From the NCBI RefSeq assembly GCF_014287705.1, contig NZ_JACOOY010000007.1, positions 113,464 through 177,463 of the forward strand: a stretch of 64,000 bases of DNA. The letters are read 5' to 3'. The position numbers and the translations under genes are program-made. Position 1 is the stretch's first letter. Each line of letters starts with the position of its first letter. The notes beneath the pieces are model-generated. The model saw only the letters and a program-made list of their open reading frames with translations, had not been told where the DNA came from and made no database searches. Of the stretch, positions 45,293-54,539 are shown one piece after another. The DNA is from Dorea_D hominis. GTDB taxonomy: Bacteria; Bacillota; Clostridia; Lachnospirales; Lachnospiraceae.

Positions 45293-45421
45293 GCTATAAA
45301 AGCTGTTCATGTGCCGGCTGGTTGTATATAATAAGATTAAAATACAAAGCAACAGGAGAAGAAAATTATTAGCTGAATGTATGAAAACTGACAGATAAAT
45401 AGAAAAGGCAGGAACATAAGG

Positions 45422-45955
45422 ATGAATATTACAGTATACTTAGGAGCGAACAAAGGAAATGACGATTCTTTGGAGAGAGCCGCAAAAGAACTGGGGCAGT
45501 GGATTGGCGACAGTGGACATGCACTCGTCTATGGAGGATCAAAAACCGGACTTATGGGGATTCTGGCGGAAAGCGCAGTGGAATCCGGTGGAAAAGTGAC
45601 CGGTGTAGAGCCGGAGATGTTCATACAAAGTGAAGTACAGTATGATGGCGTGACCGAGCTGATCGTTACAAAAGATTTCCCGGAGCGGAAGCGTAAGATG
45701 ATCGAGCTTGGCGATGCATTTATTGCATTTCCCGGTGGGACCGGTACACTGGAAGAAATCGCAGAAGTGATATCGCAGACAGCACTGAAGCAGTTGGATG
45801 CACCATGTATTTTATATAATCTGAACGGTTATTATGATGGATTGAAAGCATTGCTTTTCCATATGATTGAGATGGGATTATCGACAGAAGAACGGCAGAA
45901 ACAGATTTATTTCGTGGAAAATCTTGCGGATATTAAAGCAATTTTAGGAGAATAA
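45422..45955 (+). CDS. LOG-family protein (TIGR00730)
   Basis: 177 residues with the Rossmann-like lysine decarboxylase/LOG fold. Motifs GGSKTGLMG and PGGTGTLEEI, plus an intervening MIELGDAFIAF, are diagnostic. The family mostly acts as nucleoside 5'-monophosphate phosphoribohydrolases, not lysine decarboxylases. Stop and the next start are adjacent, so it is co-translated with the YkvI-like protein. Confidence 0.92.
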   Translation: MNITVYLGANKGNDDSLERAAKELGQWIGDSGHALVYGGSKTGLMGILAESAVESGGKVTGVEPEMFIQSEVQYDGVTELIVTKDFPERKRKMIELGDAFIAFPGGTGTLEEIAEVISQTALKQLDAPCILYNLNGYYDGLKALLFHMIEMGLSTEERQKQIYFVENLADIKAILGE

Positions 45956-45956
45956 C

Positions 45957-47066
45957 ATGAAAACAAAAGAAAAAAATGAATTTGTCAGGATTACAACTCT
46001 CGGAATTGCGACAGCTTTAATCGGGAGTATGGTTGGACCGGGATTTTCATCCGGCAATGAATTAATGCAGTTTTTTGGAAATTTCGGATATATTGGAGTT
46101 GCAGGCGTTCTTGTCTGTGAAACACTGGTTGCGGTTACAGTGATTATGGCGATGCGTTTGGCGCAGAAAATGGATACACCTTATTTTGATAAAGTGGTTT
46201 CTCCAATGGGAGATGGTTTCTTTAGTAAACTTCTCCGGCTTTTCTCCATGGTTGTCACACTTGGATTTATGATCGCATGTATACCGGCAATGACAGCAGT
46301 CGGAGCAACGGTTCTGGAACAGCAGTTCGGAATGAATTTTCAGGTTGCAGCGATTGTTTATACCTGTTTTGTGGCAGTTCCGGTATTATTTGGAACCGAA
46401 GGATTTACAAAATCCATGTCAGCTTTTATCCCATTTGTTGTAATTGCAGGAGTTGTGATCTGCCTCTGCGTATGTATGCAGCCGCAGGCAAAAGCAATTG
46501 ATTTCCAGAGTCTGCAGGTGACAAACGGATTGATGAAAAACTGGTTTCTGGCGGCACTTTTATATTTCTCTTATAATACAACGGTGGGAATTGCAGTTGT
46601 AGTTCCGTTAGGGCAGAAAGCGAAAGACAATCGGAAGATTATCCGAGGAGGAATCCTCGGTGCGGGAGCACTTGCGGCAATGATATGTGTCTGTGTGATC
46701 GCGATTATCCGTAATTATGGAAATGTTTATCAGGCTGAACTTCCGACGCTTGTGATGGCGCGTAAGCTGCATCCGGCTGCCGGTACGGTTTATGCAATTA
46801 TGATGGTAATCTGCATCTGGGCAGCGGCATGTGGTTGTATGTATGCGGTTCTTTCCAGAGCAGAAGAGTGGAAAGTGCAGAAAAAATCAATTGTGAATAC
46901 GAACTGGTTCCGCGTACTGGTGATGTCGCTTGTCGGGCTTGCCGGAAGCCACTTTGGTTTTTCTGTAATTGTCAGCGTGTTGTATCCGGTTATCGGATAT
47001 CTGGGATTTGTAATTTTGTTGATTCTGTTTTACAATTATATGAATATGTGTCTGAAAAAAAGATAA
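45957..47066 (+). CDS. YkvI-like membrane protein (putative transporter)
   Basis: 369 residues with ten or so hydrophobic segments and the YkvI start pattern GIATALIGSMVGPGFSSGNELMQFFGNFG, reminiscent of sodium/amino-acid symporters of the LeuT fold. Substrate unknown. Begins one base after the LOG stop. TTAGGAGAATAACATG provides a ribosome site inside the upstream gene end. Confidence 0.85.
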   Translation: MKTKEKNEFVRITTLGIATALIGSMVGPGFSSGNELMQFFGNFGYIGVAGVLVCETLVAVTVIMAMRLAQKMDTPYFDKVVSPMGDGFFSKLLRLFSMVVTLGFMIACIPAMTAVGATVLEQQFGMNFQVAAIVYTCFVAVPVLFGTEGFTKSMSAFIPFVVIAGVVICLCVCMQPQAKAIDFQSLQVTNGLMKNWFLAALLYFSYNTTVGIAVVVPLGQKAKDNRKIIRGGILGAGALAAMICVCVIAIIRNYGNVYQAELPTLVMARKLHPAAGTVYAIMMVICIWAAACGCMYAVLSRAEEWKVQKKSIVNTNWFRVLVMSLVGLAGSHFGFSVIVSVLYPVIGYLGFVILLILFYNYMNMCLKKR

Positions 47067-47154
47067 GATGAATATGATAGGAGATATTCTGCGCATTGAT
47101 TAGGAAAATGAGTCGCAGTATAATAGAAACTAGGCAGGAAGAGGAGGCAGAGAA

Positions 47155-48513
47155 ATGAATATAAAAGAAGAAATTCACGCATTATCAGATGAAATGCTGG
47201 AAAAATTAGAAAGACTGGTAGTTATTCCGTCCGTAGAAGGCGAACCATTGGAAGGGAAACCATTTGGTGAAGCACCGGCGAAAGCATTGGAAGAGGGACT
47301 TCGGATCGCAGACGAGCTTGGCTTTAAGACCGTGAATCTGGATAATTATTGCGGTTATGCCGAGATGGGTGAAGGCGAAGAAATCATAGGTATTGCGGCA
47401 CACCTGGATGTTGTACCGGAAGGAGACGGATGGACATATGAGCCGTTTGCGCTTACAAGGGATGGCGATTATGTATACGGGCGTGGAACAACAGATGATA
47501 AAGGACCGGTTGTAGAAGGATTGTATGCTATGAAGCTGCTCCGTGATTCCGGTGTAAAACTGAATAAAAGAGTGCGCCTGATTATGGGATGCAATGAGGA
47601 AAATGGCTCCGAGTGTATGAAACACTACAACAAAGTCGCAGAAGAGCTGTCCTATGGATTTACCCCGGACGCAGATTTCCCATGTATTCACGGAGAGATG
47701 GGACAGATGGCGTTAAATGCCTACTCCAAACATACAAAGATCATTTCTATGAATGGTGGATTTGTATTCAATGCAGTATGTGACACTTGTACAACGCTAG
47801 TTCCGGCAGAGGAAGGCCTGAAAGAATGTCTAGAAAAAGCGTTTTCAGAATCTGGACTTCCGGAGTACAAAGTAACGGAAGAAAATGGAGAACTTCATAT
47901 TTACGCGAAAGGAGTACCGGCACATGCAAGCATGCCAACATTAGGAGTAAATGCGGCAGGTGTTACATGTGCGTGCCTTGCAGAAGCGGGATTCGAAGAT
48001 GATTTTGTTACATATTATAATTCCCATATCGGTACAGCATGCGATGGCTCCGGGATTGGTCTGAAATTTGAAGATGAATTCGGAGTGCTGACTTTGTGCA
48101 ACGGAACCGTCCGGACAGAAAATGGCACGATTATTTGTACTATTGATGTGCGTGTGCCTGTGACGTTACATCCGGAGGATGTTCGCAAAATGTGTGAAGG
48201 TAAATTAGAAGATGAAAACGGCAGGATGGAGATTGAGAAGCTCGGTGAGCCGTTGTTCTATCCAAGAAAGTCTCCGCTTGTAGAAGCGATCTATAGATCG
48301 TATGTAGATGTGACAGGTGATACAAAGAATCAGCCGATCGTAATCGGAGGTGGAACATATGCAAAATATCTGAAGAATGTAATTGCATTTGGACCGGAAA
48401 AGACGGAGATCGATTATCGTATTCATGGTGCAGATGAGTTTATCCGCATTTCAGATATGGAAGAGGCAGTGCTGATGTATATGGAAGCTTTGAAAAATCT
48501 GCTGGCGATCTAA
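47155..48513 (+). CDS. Dipeptidase, Sapep/PepV family (M20)
   Basis: 452 residues. M20 metallopeptidase with metal ligands in IAAHLDVVPEGDGW, RGTTDDKGPVV and GCNEENGSEC, and a lid domain insert. Members cleave dipeptides such as carnosine or beta-Ala-dipeptides using Mn or Zn. AGAGGAGG lies upstream. Probably works with nearby amino acid transporters to use peptides, though it has its own spacing of 88 bases from the YkvI gene. Confidence 0.93.
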   Translation: MNIKEEIHALSDEMLEKLERLVVIPSVEGEPLEGKPFGEAPAKALEEGLRIADELGFKTVNLDNYCGYAEMGEGEEIIGIAAHLDVVPEGDGWTYEPFALTRDGDYVYGRGTTDDKGPVVEGLYAMKLLRDSGVKLNKRVRLIMGCNEENGSECMKHYNKVAEELSYGFTPDADFPCIHGEMGQMALNAYSKHTKIISMNGGFVFNAVCDTCTTLVPAEEGLKECLEKAFSESGLPEYKVTEENGELHIYAKGVPAHASMPTLGVNAAGVTCACLAEAGFEDDFVTYYNSHIGTACDGSGIGLKFEDEFGVLTLCNGTVRTENGTIICTIDVRVPVTLHPEDVRKMCEGKLEDENGRMEIEKLGEPLFYPRKSPLVEAIYRSYVDVTGDTKNQPIVIGGGTYAKYLKNVIAFGPEKTEIDYRIHGADEFIRISDMEEAVLMYMEALKNLLAI

Positions 48514-48656
48514 TCTGGGATTGACCGATAAAATGAAAAGATGAAATTTTGATTTGTGATTCTTTCATATTTGGAACTCTGTAGTGACTTTTGATGAGAA
48601 AAATGATAGAATGAATGTTACGATGTGCAAAACGAATGGAAAAGAGAGGAAAAGTC

Positions 48657-50021
48657 ATGAAGAAACACAGAAGTTCATTTTCAGGGAAACTGGGGTATGT
48701 ACTGGCAGCGGCAGGTGCCTCTGTCGGTCTGGGAAATATATGGAGATTTCCATATCTGGCAGCAAAGTACGGAGGAGGAATGTTCCTTCTCATTTATGTT
48801 ATACTTGCGTTAACATTCGGGTATACGATGATCGTTGCAGAATCGGCACTCGGACGCATGACAAGAAAAAGTCCGGTTGGGGCATTCAAGTCATTTGAAA
48901 AAGCAGGTTGGTTGTCTTTTGGTGGCTGGATCAATGCGATCATTCCGATACTGATCGTGCCATATTATTCTGTAATTGGTGGATGGGTACTCAAGTATCT
49001 GAAAGAATATATTATGGGAAATGGAAAAGATTTGGCAGCCGATGGGTACTTTTCCGGCTTTATTTCAAATGGAGTATCTACAGAGATCTGTTTTGTAGTT
49101 TTCTGTATGTTTACGCTGGTGATTATTTATGCAGGAGTGCGGAACGGAATTGAACGTGTATCCAAGTTGATGATGCCGGTACTGATTGTATTATCGGTAA
49201 TTATCGCCATTTATTCCGTGACAAGACCGGGAGCAATGGCAGGAGTGAAGTATTTCCTGATACCGAATTTTAAGAATTTCTCATGGATGTCAGTTGTTGC
49301 AGCTATGGGACAGATGTTCTATTCCCTGTCAATTGCGATGGGTATTTTGGTTACATTTGGTTCTTATATGAAGAAAGAAACATCAATCGAAGACTCTACA
49401 AGAAATGTTGAGATTTTTGATACAGCAATCGCAATGATGGCGGGACTTATGATTATTCCGGCAGTCTTTGCATTTTCCGGCGGGGATCCGAATACGCTTC
49501 AGGCAGGACCGTCGCTGATGTTTATTACCATTCCAAAGGTTTTCCAGAATATGGGATTTGGAACAGCTATCGGTATCCTGTTCTTTTTACTGGTGCTTTT
49601 TGCTGCTGTTACAAGTTCGATTGCGCTGACGGAAAGTGCAGTGTCGACATTCGAGGATGAGATTGGATGGAGCAGAAAGAAAGCAACAGTGGTTGTAGGT
49701 GTAATTATGCTCTTACTGGGTACTTTATCCTGTCTGGGATATGGACCGCTCGCGTTCGTAAAGATCATCGGTATGCAGTTCCTGGATTTCTTTGATTTTC
49801 TGACAAATTCAGTCATGATGCCGATTGCAGCGCTGATGACAAGTTTATTAGTTTCAAGAGTCGTTGGAATTGACCGGATCGAGGAAGAGATCAGACATGG
49901 GGAAAACAGTTTCCGCAGGAAGAAGATTTTTGTTGTGATGATCAAATACTTATGCCCGATTTTCACTATGATCATTCTGGCAAGTTCGGTTGCAAATGCA
50001 TTTGGATGGATTTCCATGTAA
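48657..50021 (+). CDS. Sodium-dependent transporter, NSS family
   Basis: 454 residues with about 11 membrane helices. The start KLGYVLAAAGASVGLGNIWRFPYLAAKYGGG is diagnostic of neurotransmitter:sodium symporters (LeuT-like). Imports amino acids with sodium; exact substrate unknown. ATG 48657 has GAGAGGA 6 bases upstream, better than 48615. The sbcD gene begins 16 bases later. Confidence 0.93.
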   Translation: MKKHRSSFSGKLGYVLAAAGASVGLGNIWRFPYLAAKYGGGMFLLIYVILALTFGYTMIVAESALGRMTRKSPVGAFKSFEKAGWLSFGGWINAIIPILIVPYYSVIGGWVLKYLKEYIMGNGKDLAADGYFSGFISNGVSTEICFVVFCMFTLVIIYAGVRNGIERVSKLMMPVLIVLSVIIAIYSVTRPGAMAGVKYFLIPNFKNFSWMSVVAAMGQMFYSLSIAMGILVTFGSYMKKETSIEDSTRNVEIFDTAIAMMAGLMIIPAVFAFSGGDPNTLQAGPSLMFITIPKVFQNMGFGTAIGILFFLLVLFAAVTSSIALTESAVSTFEDEIGWSRKKATVVVGVIMLLLGTLSCLGYGPLAFVKIIGMQFLDFFDFLTNSVMMPIAALMTSLLVSRVVGIDRIEEEIRHGENSFRRKKIFVVMIKYLCPIFTMIILASSVANAFGWISM

Positions 50022-50037
50022 AGGGGTGTAAGACGAT

Positions 50038-51186
50038 ATGCGATTTTTTCATTTGTCCGATCTTCATATCGGCAAACAGTTACATCATTACAGCTTAAAG
50101 GAAGATCAGGAACACATTCTTGGAGAGATTATTGAATATGCCGGAAAATTACATCCGGATGCGGTTGTGATCGCTGGAGATATCTACGATAAGCCGGTGC
50201 CGTCTGCAGAGGCAGTAACATTATTTGATGATTTCCTTACAAGATTAGCAAAGATACGTCCGCAGATTCCGGTTATGATTATCAGTGGAAATCATGATTC
50301 TGCGGATCGTCTGAGGTATGCAGCAGGTATTTTGAAAAAAGAGAAGATTTACCTGGCCGGCAGTGTGCCGCAGAAGGAAGAAGAGCATATAGAAAAGGTT
50401 GCATTGAAGGATGAGTGGGGAGAAGTGAACTTCTTCCTGCTCCCTTTTTTAAAACCGGCATATGTGCGCAGATTATTTGAAGAGAATCCACCGGAGACAT
50501 ACAGTGATGCGTTGAACCGTCTGATCAAGAGGGAAAATATTAATTTTAAGGATGAGAGAAATGTATTGGTATCCCACCAGTTTTATATGGGAAGCTACCT
50601 GCCGGAAACCTGTGATTCGGAAACGATTTCGATTGGCGGGCTTGATCAGATAGACATAACAGGCGTGGAGCCGTTTGATTATGTTGCACTGGGACATTTG
50701 CATGGAAAGCAGAAAGTAAAAGATGAGCATATCCGTTATTGTGGAACACCTTTAAAATATTCGGTCAGTGAAGCCTCTCATACGAAAGCTTTGACAGTTG
50801 TAACGCTCGGAGAAAAAGGGGAATCTGTGAAAATAGAAGAGTATCCGCTGCATCCTCTCAGGGATGTCCGTAAGATCACAGGGAAACTTAAGGAGATTTT
50901 AAAAGAAGAACGCAGCCCGGAAGATTATGTCAGTATTACATTGACTGATGAGACAGATCCCTATCATCCGAAAGAACAGTTAGAAACCGTATTTTCCAAA
51001 ATACTGGAAGTGAGGATTGATAATACAAGAACCCGAACGAAATGGATGGAAGCTGAAGAGCTGGTCCTGAAAACACCGGAAGAAAATTTTGCAGATTTCT
51101 TTGAAAAAATGCAGGGAAGAACGATGGATCCGGAAGAGGAAACATTGATCCTGCAGATATTAGAAGAAGCAAGGGAGGATGAGTAA
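50038..51186 (+). CDS. sbcD: SbcCD nuclease subunit D
   Basis: 382 residues. Mre11-like phosphoesterase: HLSDLHIGKQL, VIAGDIYDKPVPS, ISGNHDSADRL, and GHLHGKQKV contain the metal ligands. With SbcC it cuts hairpins and DNA ends. The stop overlaps the sbcC start by 8 bases, indicating coupled translation. AAGGGGTG precedes the ATG. Confidence 0.95.
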   Translation: MRFFHLSDLHIGKQLHHYSLKEDQEHILGEIIEYAGKLHPDAVVIAGDIYDKPVPSAEAVTLFDDFLTRLAKIRPQIPVMIISGNHDSADRLRYAAGILKKEKIYLAGSVPQKEEEHIEKVALKDEWGEVNFFLLPFLKPAYVRRLFEENPPETYSDALNRLIKRENINFKDERNVLVSHQFYMGSYLPETCDSETISIGGLDQIDITGVEPFDYVALGHLHGKQKVKDEHIRYCGTPLKYSVSEASHTKALTVVTLGEKGESVKIEEYPLHPLRDVRKITGKLKEILKEERSPEDYVSITLTDETDPYHPKEQLETVFSKILEVRIDNTRTRTKWMEAEELVLKTPEENFADFFEKMQGRTMDPEEETLILQILEEAREDE

Positions 51187-54100
51187 GATGCGTCCGATTA
51201 CAATAGAAATGTCAGCGTTTGGCTCCTATGCAGGTAAGACAGTGGTTGATTTTACAGGTGTAAGACAAGGTTTATTTTTGATCACAGGAGATACAGGAGC
51301 AGGAAAGACGACGGTGTTTGATGCTATTGTGTATGCGCTTTACGGCCAGACCAGCGGTGGCAACAGGGAAGGAAATATGATGCGCAGCCAGTATGCATCC
51401 GAAGACGTGGAAACTTATGTCAAACTGGTGTTTGATTATCATGGAGAGAGGTATGAAGTGCGCCGGAATCCGGAGTATATGCGTGCAGGAAAGAGAAAGG
51501 CATCGGACGGTTCTGTACGTCTTGTAAAAGAAAGCGCAAAAGTAGAACTTACAATGCCGGATGGCAGTGTATTCCCGGGAAGAAAGCGTGAGACAGAGCA
51601 GAAGATCACAGAGATCATGGGGATGGATGCCGGACAGTTTACGCAGATGGCGATGATCGCGCAGGGCGATTTCCTGAAGTTACTGCTTGCCGATTCCAAA
51701 GACCGTAAGAAAATCTTTTCCCGTATTTTCCATACGAAAATATATGCACAGGTACAGGAAATTTTAAGACAGAGAGCGTTGAAAATGCAGCAGGATATGC
51801 AGGAGAGCCGGAGAAATCTGCAAATGGAAATGGAACGTGTGAAAGAAGAGTCTCTTGCAGATCTGGCAGGGAAAGAACTTTTCAGTCACTGGAAACTGTT
51901 AAAAGGACAGGAATTTCCGGCGCAGGATGAGACGTTACAGGTGTTAAAGGAGATTATTTCCGCAGAGCAGGAAAAGAAGCAAAGTTATACGAAATTGGCG
52001 GCTGAGGAAAGAAAAGCAGTGGAGCGGTTAAACAGTGAAGTGAAGAATGCCAAATTTCTGCTTGCGCTTTTTGATGACTGTGAGAAAGCGAAAAAAAAGT
52101 CAGAAGAATTAGAAGCGGGAAAAGTACTGTATCAGGAAGAAAAAGAACAGACGGAGCACATTCGTGCGGCGGCAAATGTCAGACCGATTTTTGAAAATAT
52201 GGCAAATGGAACGAAGAGACTTTTAAAGATCAGACAGACGATAGAAATGCTGAAAAAGGAGCTGGAAACCGGCATGGATAGGGTGTCTGAGAAGACAGAG
52301 ACCGCCAGATCTGCCCTGGAATGTCTGAAGAGAGAAGAACCTGTATTATCGGGAGAGATTGTGAAGCTTACAGAAGGACTGAAACAGTACGAAATGTTGG
52401 AAGCCCTTAAGAAAAAGATGGAAGAGACAGAAGCGGAAATCCGTAAGAACGAAGTGCGGAAAGAAAAGGCAGAAGCTGTTCATACGGAATTGAAGAAATG
52501 GATAGAGAATACGGAGAAAGCAGAGAAATCTATTGCAGGATGGGAAGAAAACGGAAGGCTTCTCGGGCAGTTAAAAGAGCAGAAAAAGGAAGAAGAATCC
52601 TGGGTGATAACCCTTACGGCACAGATCCCTAAGCTGGATACTCAAAAGAAAGCCTGTGAAGAACTGCAGAAAAAGATGGAGAGTGCAGTGAAAAATTACC
52701 GATCTGCTTTTGAGGATTATGAACAGAAATACAGCCTGTTTTTTGAAGAGCAGGCAGGAATCCTGGCAGCAGGACTTGAGACAGGAAGACCATGTCCGGT
52801 CTGTGGATCTACAGAGCATCCGCATCCAAGGCAGTTATCATTGCATGCAGTATCGGAACAGGAAGTTGAGAGTGCAAAGAAGATGCGTGACAAAGCAGAA
52901 AAAGCCAGAGATCAGGCGGCAGATCTGTATCGGGAGAAATGGAATGCATTTGAAAGCAGCTGGTCGGTATTCTGGGATAACTGCAGAAAACTTCTTGGAG
53001 AAGATGAGTTCCCGGAAACCGATGTAGTTGATCTGGTGGAAACGGAAAAAATGTTAAAAGAGAAACTGGCCGGAGTCCGGGAAGAACGAAAGAAACTGGA
53101 ACAGAATGCAGAGCAGAATAAAGAACAGCTTACACATGCAAAAGCACTGGTGGAAAGGCTCCCGGCAAAGCAGGAGGAGCTGAGAAAAAAAAGCAGGGAA
53201 CTGGAAGAAACAGAGAAGGAAAAAGCAGCACTGGAGCTTGGGAGACAAAGCTTGAAAGCGGAGTATGAGACGAGAAAAGATGTTTTGCCGTGGGAGTCCG
53301 GAGAAACTGCAAAAGAGGAACTTAAGAAAAAGACAGACCGGAAAAACAGATTGCAGGAAGAAGCCGACAGAACAGAGAAAATGCTTCTGGAAGAGATCGC
53401 GAACCAGAAACAGCGGGAAGGAAAGCTGGAAAGCGAACTTCAAAATGAGAAAGAGCAGGAAGCGCAATGTCTGGAAAATGAAAAATCATATAGAGAGATA
53501 TTGGAAAAATACAGTTTGACAGAAGAGCAGTTTTCAGAGTTTTGTACGCAAATAGAAAGGCTTCCGGGCTTGGAGAACAAGCTGCGGGAATACGAAAAAC
53601 AAGTCAGTGAAAATACAGGGGTATTAAAGAGTCTGCGGGAACGTCTGGAGGGGGAAGAGCGCCCGGATATTTCTGAACTTTTGAAAAAACTGGAAAGCAG
53701 ACGCAGTGAAGAAGAAAAGCTTACAAAAGAACAGATATTGATAACGAATCTTGTGCAGAGTCACGAGGAAACGAAAAAGCGTCTGGAACATTTTTTTGAA
53801 AAAATCGGTGAGCAGCAGAAGAAATACGAGTGGATTTCAAATCTGAGCAAGACTGCGAATGGTACATTGACCGGCAATGTGAAGATGGATTTTGAAACAT
53901 ATGTACAGCGGCAGTATTTTAAACAGATTATTCAGGCGGCGAATCGACGTTTGATTAAGATGACGGATGGCTCTTTTATCCTGCAGTGCAAAGATTTGTC
54001 GCATATGGGAAGCCAGGGACAGTCAGGATTGGATCTGGACGTGTACAGCATGGTAAATGACGCAGTGAGGGATGTGCGTACGCTATCCGGTGGAGAATCC

Positions 54101-54370
54101 TTTATGGCAGCGTTATCGATGGCGTTGGGGCTTGCAGATACAATACAAAGTAGTGTCGGAGGAATTCGCCTGGATACAATGTTTATTGATGAGGGATTTG
54201 GCTCTCTCGATGACAGTACAAGAGAGCAGGCGGTTCGTGTGCTGGTAGAACTGGCTGGGGAAAACCGGCTTGTGGGAATTATTTCTCATGTCAATGAATT
54301 AAAAGAACAGATTGATACGAAGCTTGTCGTAAAGAAAACGGCGAAAGGAAGCAGGATCGACTGGGCATAG
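51179..54370 (+). CDS. sbcC: SbcCD nuclease subunit C (SMC-like ATPase)
   Basis: 1063 residues. N-terminal Walker A GDTGAGKTT (about 36-44), long coiled coils on both sides of a zinc hook CPVC (Cys539/Cys542), and C-terminal signature LSGGES (near 969) with Walker B TMFIDEGFGSLDD. Rad50-like ATPase that controls SbcD nuclease on hairpins and stalled forks. The middle coiled coil is Glu/Lys-rich, as usual. Followed by a short tandem repeat and a strong terminator. Confidence 0.95.
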   Translation: MSKMRPITIEMSAFGSYAGKTVVDFTGVRQGLFLITGDTGAGKTTVFDAIVYALYGQTSGGNREGNMMRSQYASEDVETYVKLVFDYHGERYEVRRNPEYMRAGKRKASDGSVRLVKESAKVELTMPDGSVFPGRKRETEQKITEIMGMDAGQFTQMAMIAQGDFLKLLLADSKDRKKIFSRIFHTKIYAQVQEILRQRALKMQQDMQESRRNLQMEMERVKEESLADLAGKELFSHWKLLKGQEFPAQDETLQVLKEIISAEQEKKQSYTKLAAEERKAVERLNSEVKNAKFLLALFDDCEKAKKKSEELEAGKVLYQEEKEQTEHIRAAANVRPIFENMANGTKRLLKIRQTIEMLKKELETGMDRVSEKTETARSALECLKREEPVLSGEIVKLTEGLKQYEMLEALKKKMEETEAEIRKNEVRKEKAEAVHTELKKWIENTEKAEKSIAGWEENGRLLGQLKEQKKEEESWVITLTAQIPKLDTQKKACEELQKKMESAVKNYRSAFEDYEQKYSLFFEEQAGILAAGLETGRPCPVCGSTEHPHPRQLSLHAVSEQEVESAKKMRDKAEKARDQAADLYREKWNAFESSWSVFWDNCRKLLGEDEFPETDVVDLVETEKMLKEKLAGVREERKKLEQNAEQNKEQLTHAKALVERLPAKQEELRKKSRELEETEKEKAALELGRQSLKAEYETRKDVLPWESGETAKEELKKKTDRKNRLQEEADRTEKMLLEEIANQKQREGKLESELQNEKEQEAQCLENEKSYREILEKYSLTEEQFSEFCTQIERLPGLENKLREYEKQVSENTGVLKSLRERLEGEERPDISELLKKLESRRSEEEKLTKEQILITNLVQSHEETKKRLEHFFEKIGEQQKKYEWISNLSKTANGTLTGNVKMDFETYVQRQYFKQIIQAANRRLIKMTDGSFILQCKDLSHMGSQGQSGLDLDVYSMVNDAVRDVRTLSGGESFMAALSMALGLADTIQSSVGGIRLDTMFIDEGFGSLDDSTREQAVRVLVELAGENRLVGIISHVNELKEQIDTKLVVKKTAKGSRIDWA

Positions 54371-54396
54371 AGATAAGATAATAGAGATAAGATAAT
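54369..54396 (+). repeat. 14-base tandem duplication after sbcC
   Basis: AGAGATAAGATAAT is present twice in perfect tandem across the sbcC stop. A short slippage duplication; no function suggested. Confidence 0.85.
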
Positions 54397-54428
54397 AGAA
54401 AAGAAATAATTAAGAAATGAGTAAATAA

Positions 54429-54470
54429 AAAAATGTGTAAGTTTCTGAGCATAGAAACTTACACATTTTT
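54429..54470. terminator. Bidirectional terminator between sbcC and pyrG
   Basis: An 18-bp perfect stem with runs of A and T at its outer ends (54429-54446 with 54453-54470), loop GAGCAT. It ends sbcC rightward and pyrG leftward, since the T or A tracts lie on both sides. Confidence 0.9.
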
Positions 54471-54539
54471 ACTATATCAGAATATGAAATTATATTCTTT
54501 ATATATTTACTTATTTATGAAACGCTTGAAGAAACAGGA

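Noticed and set aside
54369..54396. Regulatory repeat after sbcC
   Set aside because: A simple two-copy tandem duplication in an AT-rich gap, more likely replication slippage.
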